Shown: positions 1 to 9,179 of the stretch, piece by piece | How the letters are laid out: the number at the start of each line of letters is the position of its first letter | Position numbering within the stretch: the first letter of the stretch is position 1 | Assembly (NCBI RefSeq): GCF_900098745.1 | Contig: NZ_FQTT01000012.1 | Coordinates: forward strand, 62,001 to 126,000 | From: Actinomyces glycerinitolerans | GTDB taxonomy: Bacteria > Actinomycetota > Actinomycetes > Actinomycetales > Actinomycetaceae | Reading direction: 5' to 3' | DNA: 64,000 bases | Notes under the pieces: generated by a model | What the model was told of the DNA's origin: nothing | Seen by the model: only the letters and a program-made list of their open reading frames with translations | The model's database searches: none | Translations under genes and position numbers: made by a program

Positions 1-1
1 G

Positions 2-872
<871 letters not shown>

Positions 873-884
873 CGGAGGCGCCGT

Positions 885-1634
885 TTGGGGGAGAGGCTCT
901 ACCGGGACGAGGCCATCGTCCTGCGCACCTACAAACTGGGCGAGGCCGACCGCATCATCGTCATGCTCACCCGCGCCCACGGGCAGGTGCGCGCCGTCGC
1001 CAAGGGGGTGCGCCGCACCACCTCCCGCTTCGGCGCGCGTCTGGAGCCCTTCTCCATGATCGACGTGCAGCTGCACGCCGGCCGCAGCCTGGACGTGGTC
1101 ACCCAGGTGGAGACCATCGCCCCCTTCGGCCGCAGCATCGCCGCCGACTACGCGATGTTCACCTGCGCCGAGACCATGGCGGAGACCGCCGAGCGCCTCA
1201 CGCAGGACGACGGCGACCTGGGCACCAGCGACTCCCCCCAGCAGTTCCTGCTGCTGTACGGCGCGCTGTCCGCGCTGGCGCGACGCCGTCACGCCCCCGG
1301 TCTGGTACTCGACTCCTATCTGCTGCGGGCCCTGGCCCTGGCCGGCTGGGCGCCCTCCTGCTACGACTGCGCCCGCTGCGGCGCCCCCGGCCCGCATACC
1401 GCCTTCCACGTGCAGGCCGGCGGCGCCGTCTGCTCCGGCTGCCGACCCGCCGGCGCCGTCGACGTCGAACCGGGCGCCATGGCGCTGCTCGGTGCCCTGC
1501 TCTCGGGAAACTGGGAGCTGGCCGACGCCTCGAGCCCGCGCGAGCGTGCCCAAGCGTCCGGGTGCGTGTCCGCCTACCTGACCTGGCACCTGGAACGGCG
1601 CCTACGCTCCCTCTCCCTAGTAGAAAGGGCCTGA
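885..1634 (+). CDS. recO: DNA repair protein RecO
   Basis: RecO mediates loading of RecA at gaps in the RecFOR recombination pathway. The 249-residue product has the usual family length. Its N-terminal OB-fold begins [18 protein letters not shown], and a four-cysteine zinc site lies near residues 163-185 (CYDC and CARC, then CSGC). The TTG start is chosen because GGAGG at 874-878 sits six bases upstream and no better start precedes the conserved N-terminus. The gene lies 12 bases after leuA and one base before uppS, so the three are probably cotranscribed. The recO-uppS pairing is common in actinobacteria. Confidence 0.93.
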   Translation: MGERLYRDEAIVLRTYKLGEADRIIVMLTRAHGQVRAVAKGVRRTTSRFGARLEPFSMIDVQLHAGRSLDVVTQVETIAPFGRSIAADYAMFTCAETMAETAERLTQDDGDLGTSDSPQQFLLLYGALSALARRRHAPGLVLDSYLLRALALAGWAPSCYDCARCGAPGPHTAFHVQAGGAVCSGCRPAGAVDVEPGAMALLGALLSGNWELADASSPRERAQASGCVSAYLTWHLERRLRSLSLVERA

Positions 1635-1635
1635 C

Positions 1636-2469
1636 ATGCCCGACGCCACAGGCTCAGCATCCGCCGACGGGACCGGCACGGATCCGCGCCCGCTCGACGT
1701 CGTCCCCCTCCACCGCGGGGGGCTCACCCCGCCGGCGCTCGACCCGGCGGCCGTGCCCGCACACGTCGCCTGCGTCATGGACGGCAACGGCCGCTGGGCC
1801 AACGCGCGCGGCCTGCCCCGCACCGAGGGCCACCGGGTGGGGGAGTCGACCATGATGGACGTGATCGCCGGCGCCGTCGAACTGGGGGTCAAGGAGCTGA
1901 GCGTGTACGCCTTCTCCACCGAGAACTGGAAGCGCTCACCCGCGGAGGTGCGATTCCTCATGGGCTTCACCCGCTCGGTGCTGCGCGCCCAGACCGACGA
2001 CCTGCTGGCCTGGGGCGTGCGCGTGAACTGGGTGGGGCGCGAGCCGCGGCTGTGGAAGTCGGTGCTCAAGGAGGTGCGCCGCTCCGAGCGCATCACCGCC
2101 GCCAACGACACCATGGTGCTGAACATGTGCCTGAACTACGGCGGCCGGGCCGAAATCGCCGACGCCGCCCGCGCCATGGCCCAGGACGTGGAGGCCGGGC
2201 GGCTGCGGGCGGCGTCGATCAACGAGAAGACCGTGCAGCGCTACCTGTACTCGCCGCACATGCGGGATGTGGACCTGCTGATCCGCACCGGCGGGGAGCA
2301 GCGCACCAGCAACTTCCTGATGTGGTCCTCGGCCTACGCGGAGCTGTACTTCTCCGACCTGCCCTGGCCCGAGTTCGACCGCACCGAGCTGTGGCGCGCC
2401 TGCGAGGCCTACGCGCACCGTGAGCGGCGCTTCGGCGGCGCCGTTGACCGGGTGACGTCCCGGTCCTGA
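1636..2469 (+). CDS. uppS: isoprenyl transferase (undecaprenyl/decaprenyl diphosphate synthase)
   Basis: This cis-prenyltransferase makes the long-chain polyprenyl diphosphate that carries cell-wall precursors. The product has 277 residues. The catalytic MDGNGRWA motif lies near residue 48, followed by STENWKR, and the C-terminal signature RTGGEQRTSNFLMW is clear. About 40 low-complexity residues precede the catalytic core, which is common in actinobacterial homologues. The chain length of the product cannot be read from the sequence. The ATG begins one base after the recO stop, implying translational coupling. Confidence 0.95.
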   Translation: MPDATGSASADGTGTDPRPLDVVPLHRGGLTPPALDPAAVPAHVACVMDGNGRWANARGLPRTEGHRVGESTMMDVIAGAVELGVKELSVYAFSTENWKRSPAEVRFLMGFTRSVLRAQTDDLLAWGVRVNWVGREPRLWKSVLKEVRRSERITAANDTMVLNMCLNYGGRAEIADAARAMAQDVEAGRLRAASINEKTVQRYLYSPHMRDVDLLIRTGGEQRTSNFLMWSSAYAELYFSDLPWPEFDRTELWRACEAYAHRERRFGGAVDRVTSRS

Positions 2470-2485
2470 ACCCGGCGACGCCACT

Positions 2486-2544
2486 TCAACCGACCTCGGC
2501 ACGTAAGATCAACCGAACTCGGTAGGTAAGATCTACCGACCTCG
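2486..2544 (+). repeat. short tandem repeat, 23-bp period (copy 1)
   Basis: Three copies of an ACCGANCTCGG core start at 2489, 2512 and 2535, exactly 23 bp apart, with spacers containing GTAAGATC. Each core is a near-palindrome (CCGANNTCGG). A 22-bp stretch from 2495 to 2516 recurs identically at 39281-39302. The array fills the gap between the convergent uppS and zur genes, and the zur stop codon lies in the third unit. The function is unknown. It could act as a bidirectional terminator or be a dispersed repeat family. Confidence 0.75.
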
Positions 2545-2961
2545 CGAGCAGACGGGGCACAGGCCGAAGAACTCCACGGTGTGCTCCATGTCCGTATAGC
2601 CCTGCTCGGCGGAGACCCGGCGAATCCACTCCTCCAGCTCGCCGCCGGCCACCTCCACGGTGCGCCCGCACGAGCGGCACACGATGTGGTGGTGGTGCTC
2701 GGGCCGCTCGCACTCCCGGTACAGGACCTCGCCGTCGGCGCTGCGGATCTGGTCGACCTCGCCGGCCTCGGCCATGGCGGTCAGGTTGCGGTAGACGGTC
2801 GCCAACCCCACCTTCGTGCCCTCCGCCTGCAGGGCCGCGTGAATCTGCTGGGCGGAACGGAACTCGTCGGTACGCGCCAGCATGTCGGCCACCGCGGCCC
2901 GCTGCCAGGTGGCGCGGTGGCGTGGGGAACTGCCGTTACCGGCGGACGCGTTCTGGCTCAT
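2533..2961 (-). CDS. zur: Fur-family zinc uptake regulator
   Basis: This is a Fur-superfamily metal-responsive repressor of 142 residues. The winged-helix half contains the signature GLATVYRNL near residues 52-60. The dimerisation half holds the HHHH metal-binding stretch and two CXXC pairs (CRSC near 95, CPVC near 136) that form the structural zinc site. It is the last gene of the znuA-znuC-znuB operon and overlaps znuB by 4 bp, so the name Zur, rather than Fur or PerR, rests mainly on context. It should repress its own operon when zinc is sufficient, acting at the box near 5804-5818. Confidence 0.85.
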   Translation of the reverse strand: MSQNASAGNGSSPRHRATWQRAAVADMLARTDEFRSAQQIHAALQAEGTKVGLATVYRNLTAMAEAGEVDQIRSADGEVLYRECERPEHHHHIVCRSCGRTVEVAGGELEEWIRRVSAEQGYTDMEHTVEFFGLCPVCSRGR

Positions 2962-3902
2962 GCGGGCACCTCCTGCTCGCTGCGGTTGCGTTGGGCAATG
3001 CTGCCGCGGTTGTCAACGGCGTCCGGACGGCGCCCGCGCCTGGCACGGACGGTGCGCACCAGACCGCTGACCAGGGCGACGACGGCGTAGGTGCACACCA
3101 GCAGCACCACGATCATGGCGCCCGGCGAGGCCGCCAGGAAGTAGGTGATGGTCAGCCCGATCACGCAGGCGGCCACGCCGATCGCCATGGCCAGGTGCAT
3201 GGTGCGGCCGAAGGAGTAGGAGACCAGCTGGGCGATGGCCACCGGCACGATCATGACCGCCGACACCAGCAGTGCTCCGACCACGCGCATGGACACCGAT
3301 ACGGTCAGCGCCGCCACCACCGCGACCGTCACGTTCAACACCCCAGTGGGCAGCCCGATCGAGCGCGCGAACTCCTCATCGTGACAAAGCGCGAACAGCG
3401 GCCCGCGCAGGCCGATCCCCACGGCCAGCACGATGACGGCGAGCACCACCGTGAACCGAGTGTCCGAGGCCGACACGGTGGCGATCGAGCCGAACAGGTA
3501 GCTGGTCAGATTCGTCGTCGTGCCCCCGGCCAGCTTGATGAGGATCACGCCGCCGGCGATGCCGCCGTAGAACAGGATCGCCAGGGCCACGTCCCCGCGG
3601 GTGCGCCCCCGGGCGCGAATCACCTCGATCAGCACCGCCCCGAGCACGGAGGTGACGATCGCCCCGGGGATCGCCCAGGCGTCGTGCGGGGTGACGTTGG
3701 CGGCCGCCCCGGCGATCCAGCCCAGCGCCACGCCGGTCAGGGCGATGTGGCCGATGCCGTCGCCCAGCAGCGCCAGCCCCCGCTGCACCAGGTAGGTGCC
3801 CACCACCGGGGCCGACAGGCCGACCAGCACCGCGACGATATAGGCCCGCTGCATGAGCGGGCTGGCGAGCATGTCGCCCAGCGCTGCTGCGAGCGCGCTC
3901 AT
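2958..3902 (-). CDS. znuB: zinc/manganese ABC transporter permease
   Basis: This is an ABC-3 family integral membrane permease for Zn2+ (possibly Mn2+) import. The 314-residue protein has about eight hydrophobic segments. It contains the family region GLALLGDGIGHIALTGVALG near residues 43-62 and GALLVSAVMIVPVA near 210. The C-terminal 40 residues are charged and probably cytoplasmic. It overlaps znuC by 4 bp upstream and zur by 4 bp downstream, so the operon is tightly coupled. Zinc rather than manganese is inferred from the neighbouring Zur and from the His-rich ZnuC and ZnuA. Confidence 0.9.
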   Translation of the reverse strand: MSALAAALGDMLASPLMQRAYIVAVLVGLSAPVVGTYLVQRGLALLGDGIGHIALTGVALGWIAGAAANVTPHDAWAIPGAIVTSVLGAVLIEVIRARGRTRGDVALAILFYGGIAGGVILIKLAGGTTTNLTSYLFGSIATVSASDTRFTVVLAVIVLAVGIGLRGPLFALCHDEEFARSIGLPTGVLNVTVAVVAALTVSVSMRVVGALLVSAVMIVPVAIAQLVSYSFGRTMHLAMAIGVAACVIGLTITYFLAASPGAMIVVLLVCTYAVVALVSGLVRTVRARRGRRPDAVDNRGSIAQRNRSEQEVPA

Positions 3903-4759
3903 TTGACGCCTCCCGCCTGACGCACGGAGGTGGTCAGCACCGGGGCGTGGTGAATGGCCGGCTCGGTGCTGCCGTGGGCGTGCTCGTGCTCACAGTCATC
4001 CAGGCGGTCGTGCCCGAGCTCGTCGTGACGGGCGTGATCGTGGGCCAGTGCCTGCTTCGGCCCGTCGAATGCCACCCGCCCCTCGTCCAGGACCACAGTC
4101 CGCTCGACGACGTCGGCCAGTTCGCCCATCTCGTGCAGGACGGTCAACAGTGTCAGTCCCTGCGCGCGCAAACCGGCCAGAGTGGTGGCCAGTGCCTCCC
4201 GGGAGGCCCGGTCGATGCCCGCCAGCGGCTCATCCAACAGCAGCAGCTCGGGGGAGCGCACCAGGGCCCGCGCGATCAGCACGCGCTGGGACTGGCCCCC
4301 AGAGAAGATCTGCACGTGGTCCTGGGCCCGGTCCGCCAGGTCGACGGCGTCCAAGGCCTCCAGGGCCCGCTGTCGGGCGGTGCGACCACGGTCGGCGAAG
4401 GGATGCCCGGGGGAGAGCAGCCCGGAGCGGACCACCTCCAGTGCCGTGGCCGGCACACCCGAGGCCACCCCGACCCGCTGCGGTACGTATCCGACCCGTT
4501 CCCAGGGCACCGTGCGGCGGTCGGTGACGTCGTGGCCGAACAGGTGTACCGCTCCCGAGCGGATCGGCAGCAGGCCGAGAATCGTCTTGACCAGCGTGGA
4601 CTTGCCCGAGCCATTGGCGCCCAACAGGGCGACGGATTCGCCGCCGCGCACGGTCAGGTCGACGGCGTCCAGGATCAGACTGGAGCCGAGGACCACGGAG
4701 ACGTCGGCCACTTCGATCGGTGGGATGCTCGCCCGCGCAGGCGCTGAGGTTGGGGTCAT
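3899..4759 (-). CDS. znuC: zinc/manganese ABC transporter ATP-binding protein
   Basis: This ATPase powers the ZnuABC importer. It has Walker A (GANGSGKST), the signature (FSGGQSQR) and Walker B (LLLLDEPLAGID), then an H-loop in VLHEMGE. ATG 4759 is preferred because AAAGGA lies just upstream; a TTG start six codons earlier is also open. The C-terminal tail is unusual: it is rich in His and Asp/Glu (HDHARHDELGHD, then HEHAHGS), like the metal-binding loops of ZnuA proteins, and may buffer or sense zinc. The gene lies 52 bp after znuA. Confidence 0.9.
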   Translation of the reverse strand: MTPTSAPARASIPPIEVADVSVVLGSSLILDAVDLTVRGGESVALLGANGSGKSTLVKTILGLLPIRSGAVHLFGHDVTDRRTVPWERVGYVPQRVGVASGVPATALEVVRSGLLSPGHPFADRGRTARQRALEALDAVDLADRAQDHVQIFSGGQSQRVLIARALVRSPELLLLDEPLAGIDRASREALATTLAGLRAQGLTLLTVLHEMGELADVVERTVVLDEGRVAFDGPKQALAHDHARHDELGHDRLDDCEHEHAHGSTEPAIHHAPVLTTSVRQAGGVK

Positions 4760-4811
4760 GGGGTCCTTTTGAGGCAAGTCGAGTCAAGAATGTCGATGAT
4801 GGGAATCGTAC

Positions 4812-5804
4812 TCACTCGCAGGCCAGCGCGGTGCGCAACGCCTGCAGGTTCGCGGACATGGCGTCAGCGTAGTCCCCGGACTCGGGTGCGGACTCGAGCG
4901 GGTTGAGCACGGCGGTAGTGGCGCCGGTCTCCGCCGCCAGTGCCTCGGCGGTCTTGGGGGAGACCAGTTCTTCGGTGAAGATCGTCGTGGTCCCGGTCTC
5001 CTGCACGACCTGCTTGACGGTGGCGAGTTCGGCGGGGCTGGGCTCGGACTCCGGGTCGACGCCGGACACGGACGCCTGGGTCAGTCCGTACCGTTCGGCC
5101 AGGTAGCCGAAGGCCGCGTGGGCGGCGACGAAGGTCGTGCGTTCGCACTGGGCCAGACCCGTGGAGAAGTCCGCATCCAAGCCGCCGAGCGCCTCGGTGA
5201 GTTCGGCCAGGTTGGCCTGGTAGTCGGCCGCGTGGTCCGGGTCGGCCTGCGCCAGGGCGGTCTCAATGGCCTGCGCCGCTGACTGCATGCGCACGGGGTC
5301 GAGCCAGAAGTGCGGGTCGGTGGTTGCCGCGTCCGCGCCGTCGTCGGCTTGCGTGGACTCGTGGGCGCCGTCGGCCTCGTCGTCGTGCTCCACGCCGTCG
5401 TGGGGGACCAGGTCGACCGCCTCGGACAGATCCACGACGGTGGGGCCGGCGACCTCTGCCAGGGCGTCGTCCAGTGAGGGCTGGAATCCGGGAACGTAGG
5501 CGACCAGGTCCGTGCTCGACAGGGCGGTGACATCCTTGGGGGCGAGCTCGTAGTCGTGGGGCTCCACGTTGGTGGGCGTGATGGAGGTGACGGTCACGTT
5601 GTCGCCGCCGATCGCCTCGGCCAGGTACTGGATCGGGTAGAAGGATGCCGCCACGGACAGCGTGTCCCCGGCCGCGTCGTCGTCGGTGGAATCGGCGGAA
5701 CAGGCGGTCAGTGACAGGCCCGTGAGCCCGAGCGCGACCGTGGAGAGGGCGGCCAGGGTGCGGCGGGCGCGCGGGCGGCGGCGCGGGCGCAAAGAAACGT
5801 TCAT
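4812..5804 (-). CDS. znuA: zinc/manganese ABC transporter substrate-binding lipoprotein
   Basis: This is a cluster A-I (TroA/ZnuA-type) metal-binding lipoprotein. The 330-residue product has an Arg-rich signal peptide and a lipobox ending at Cys35 (LTAC). Metal-ligand regions NVEPHDYEL and ATTDPHFWLDP are present. Between them is an acidic, His-containing loop (EHDDEADGAHES) typical of zinc-specific members. ATG 5804 is preferred over ATG 5813: no ribosome-binding site precedes either, and the predicted -10 element at 5812-5817 places the transcript start at about 5804, suggesting a leaderless message. It is the first gene of znuACB-zur. Confidence 0.9.
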   Translation of the reverse strand: MNVSLRPRRRPRARRTLAALSTVALGLTGLSLTACSADSTDDDAAGDTLSVAASFYPIQYLAEAIGGDNVTVTSITPTNVEPHDYELAPKDVTALSSTDLVAYVPGFQPSLDDALAEVAGPTVVDLSEAVDLVPHDGVEHDDEADGAHESTQADDGADAATTDPHFWLDPVRMQSAAQAIETALAQADPDHAADYQANLAELTEALGGLDADFSTGLAQCERTTFVAAHAAFGYLAERYGLTQASVSGVDPESEPSPAELATVKQVVQETGTTTIFTEELVSPKTAEALAAETGATTAVLNPLESAPESGDYADAMSANLQALRTALACE

Positions 5805-5841
5805 GGGAACCATTCTCAGTTACTTGTGGGGCGGGCGTCAA
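5804..5841 (-). promoter_or_regulatory. znuA promoter with Zur-like operator
   Basis: Read on the minus strand, TTGACG (5836-5841) is followed after 18 bp by GAGAAT (5812-5817), plausible -35 and -10 boxes. Over the -10 lies TGAGAATGGTTCCCA (5804-5818), a 15-bp inverted repeat with one mismatch between arms. It resembles the actinobacterial Zur consensus TGAAAATNATTTTCA. Binding there would block RNA polymerase. A weaker similar site (TGGGAATCGTACTCA) covers the znuA stop at 4800-4814. The assignment is by eye. Confidence 0.55.
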
Positions 5842-5949
5842 ATCCGACCCGTGACGCCCCTTAGACTGAGCCCGTTCGTCCGGGCGACCGCGTGCGGGGC
5901 GCGGACGGCAGCTGACGAGAGCACATAACAGGACCTACGGAGAAACACA

Positions 5950-7344
<1,395 letters not shown>

Positions 7345-7422
7345 ACAGTCCGCTGTTGGCCAACTAGATGCTGGCTGCCCGGCCGGCGCCTGATTGGCGT
7401 CTGTCCGGGCAGCGCGGCCGTT

Positions 7423-7524
7423 CCACGACCTTTGTGACATTGCACGACCCTGGTGTGTGTTCCACGACCCCCGGGTGGTCGTGCAACAGGCACCGAGGTC
7501 GTGCAACGCAGCCGGGGGTCGTGC
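7423..7524. repeat. fold-back repeat array A (3+3 units, 20-bp period)
   Basis: Three copies of CACGACC (ending 7430, 7449, 7469) are followed by three of GGTCGTGC (starting 7477, 7497, 7517), spaced 19-20 bp apart. The halves are reverse complements, so the whole array can fold into a long imperfect hairpin centred near 7473. Bases 7463-7506 are a perfect 44-bp inverted match to 8926-8969 in array B on the other side of the DUF559 gene. The array fills most of the 240-bp gap after glyS, where no gene was seen. Confidence 0.85.
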
Positions 7525-7584
7525 TGTGCATGAGATGTGCCCGGCGTCGGCTCGGTTCGGGGAGCACGCGTGGGGCGACTGCGT

Positions 7585-8700
7585 TTAGCGTCGGCGCATT
7601 CCCAGCAGGGAGCCTTCGTGCAGCCCCGCTTCCAGCCTCGTACCCGGCCGCAGCAGATCACGGTTGGGTCTGAGGGAGGCGACAACCCCGGGCGGAAAGG
7701 CCGCGAGGATCTTGTCCGCCAGCGCGCGCAGATCGCGGAACTCTCCGTAAGTCACGCGTATGAATCGCCAGCCCATGGCCTGGATGGCGTCCTGGCGCAG
7801 TTTCTCCTGCCAGGCATCCTCCCGGGTGATGTACTTCATCCGGCCGTCAACCTCGATGACGATCCCGTGCTCGGGCCAGCACAGGTCGAGCCACCACATG
7901 TTCGCGCGGTCGCTCACCCGGTACTGCACTTGTGGCGGCGCAAGTCCGAGTACGAGAGTCAGCCAGCGCATGACGCTTTCGCCAGGAGAGTCGGCCAGCG
8001 GCGTCGCCGCCCCCAGTACTGCCCGTGCTTGTGCGACTCCGTGTCTGCGTGCGGACTGTTGAAGCCATTCTTGCCAAATGTCGCGGGCGCGTGCTTCGGC
8101 CTGCGCATCCAGGCTGCGGTTGTCGTGCTGCGTGCGACAGTACAGGCGCAGGGCCGCGTCGGCAATCGCCAGGGCATTGTGCGCGGGCTCGTCGAACGCA
8201 CAGTCGAAGGCGGTACGTAACACGGTGGTGACCGGCACCCCGCCGACCACGGTGATGTCTTTCTCCGGGAGGTCCAAGTGTCGGCGCCAAAGCATGATCT
8301 GTCGGCAGTAGAAGTCCTCGTTTGCGCTCGACCGCGGCGGTCCCGTGGGAGGCACGCTGATCAAGGGCAGCGGCGTGCCAACTCGCTTGGGCGTGCTGGG
8401 AACCGCCAGGTATACGTCCGGTTCCTGGGTCATCATTGGCAGGCCAAGTACAAGTGCGGCGGACGCGTGGGTGAGGCAGCGTGCGGAGCGGTGCGTTGTT
8501 TGCGCGGTTATGGCGCGTGCCAAGGCCAAGGTATAGCGGTGCTGCCAGCGCTTCGCCTCGGGGGCTGGAACCCAGTGAATGCCGGGAGCAAGCCGCAGCG
8601 CGGAGCGGGGGACCGCGACGCCGGCGCGGTCATGCCGACCGGTGTGAATCAGCACGGGAAACAGATCACGGTCGCGAGCTTGGTCAGGCGAGGCGGGCAT
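7585..8700 (-). CDS. DUF559 (PD-(D/E)XK nuclease-like) protein with AbiEi-like N-terminus
   Basis: The 371-residue protein has no assigned function. Its C-terminal third looks like the DUF559/Vsr-like endonuclease fold: E241, D272 (WWLDLCW), E283 and D285 (VIEVDG), K289, then RFIRVTYGEF near residue 312. These fit a PD-(D/E)XK active site. The N-terminal part (THASAALVLGLPM near residue 77) resembles actinobacterial proteins often labelled AbiEi-like antitoxins. There is no partner gene, and fold-back repeat arrays lie on both sides. GGAGG is only one base from ATG 8700, so the start is uncertain. Codon use is less GC-biased than in its neighbours, consistent with accessory DNA. Confidence 0.75.
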   Translation of the reverse strand: MPASPDQARDRDLFPVLIHTGRHDRAGVAVPRSALRLAPGIHWVPAPEAKRWQHRYTLALARAITAQTTHRSARCLTHASAALVLGLPMMTQEPDVYLAVPSTPKRVGTPLPLISVPPTGPPRSSANEDFYCRQIMLWRRHLDLPEKDITVVGGVPVTTVLRTAFDCAFDEPAHNALAIADAALRLYCRTQHDNRSLDAQAEARARDIWQEWLQQSARRHGVAQARAVLGAATPLADSPGESVMRWLTLVLGLAPPQVQYRVSDRANMWWLDLCWPEHGIVIEVDGRMKYITREDAWQEKLRQDAIQAMGWRFIRVTYGEFRDLRALADKILAAFPPGVVASLRPNRDLLRPGTRLEAGLHEGSLLGMRRR

Positions 8701-8907
8701 GCCTCCAGCATTCGCCGAAGTCGGGTGCGATGACCACTACTCGCATCGTCGACTGTGGACAAGCGGTTGTCTGGGGTGCCGCTAATGGCACCTGTGGGTT
8801 TTGGTGCCTTGGTTGGCCAGCCTCCGCGGGAGTATTTCGGTGGTCCACACTGTCCATACTCCTCGACCGCTGGTTGGTCTCGTTTTGCGGTGCCGCGGGC
8901 CTCTCAC

Positions 8908-9014
8908 TGCACGACCTCGGTGACATTGCACGACCTCGGTGCCTGTTGCACGACCACCCGGGGGTCGTGCAACGCACCCGAAGGTCGTGCAACGCGGCCC
9001 GGGGTCGTGCAACG
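8908..9014. repeat. fold-back repeat array B (3+3 units, 20-bp period)
   Basis: Three ACGACC units (8911, 8930, 8950) are followed by three GGTCGTGCAACG units (8963, 8983, 9003), again at 19-20 bp spacing and in mirrored orientation. The core is conserved while the 8-10 bp spacers vary. Bases 8926-8969 match 7463-7506 perfectly in inverted orientation over 44 bp. The array sits in the 479-bp gap between the DUF559 gene and the yibE/F-like gene. The rest of that gap shows no gene I can support. Confidence 0.85.
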
Positions 9015-9179
9015 TGCCGGGGTGTATTTGGCCGGGGGATGAGCGGCTGGTCGGCGCACGCCTGCCGGCTCGTGCCGCCCGAGGCACCTCAAGCCGGCTC
9101 AAGCCGGGGCCGGCCGCCTCAGGGCGACGTGCCTGCGCGGTGCCTGCGGTTTCACACCGCCGGCGGGCATGATGGCGGC

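Noticed and set aside
7423-7524. GGTCGTGCAAC arrays as CRISPR or integron attC sites
   Set aside because: Cores are too short and mirrored rather than direct, there is no leader or cas gene, the attC consensus GTTRRRY is not met, and no integrase gene is nearby.
8481-9179. N-terminal extension of the YibE/F protein back to 8481
   Set aside because: It would run through array B and the 5' end of the DUF559 gene, with no domain content. GTG 9180 starts the plausible protein.
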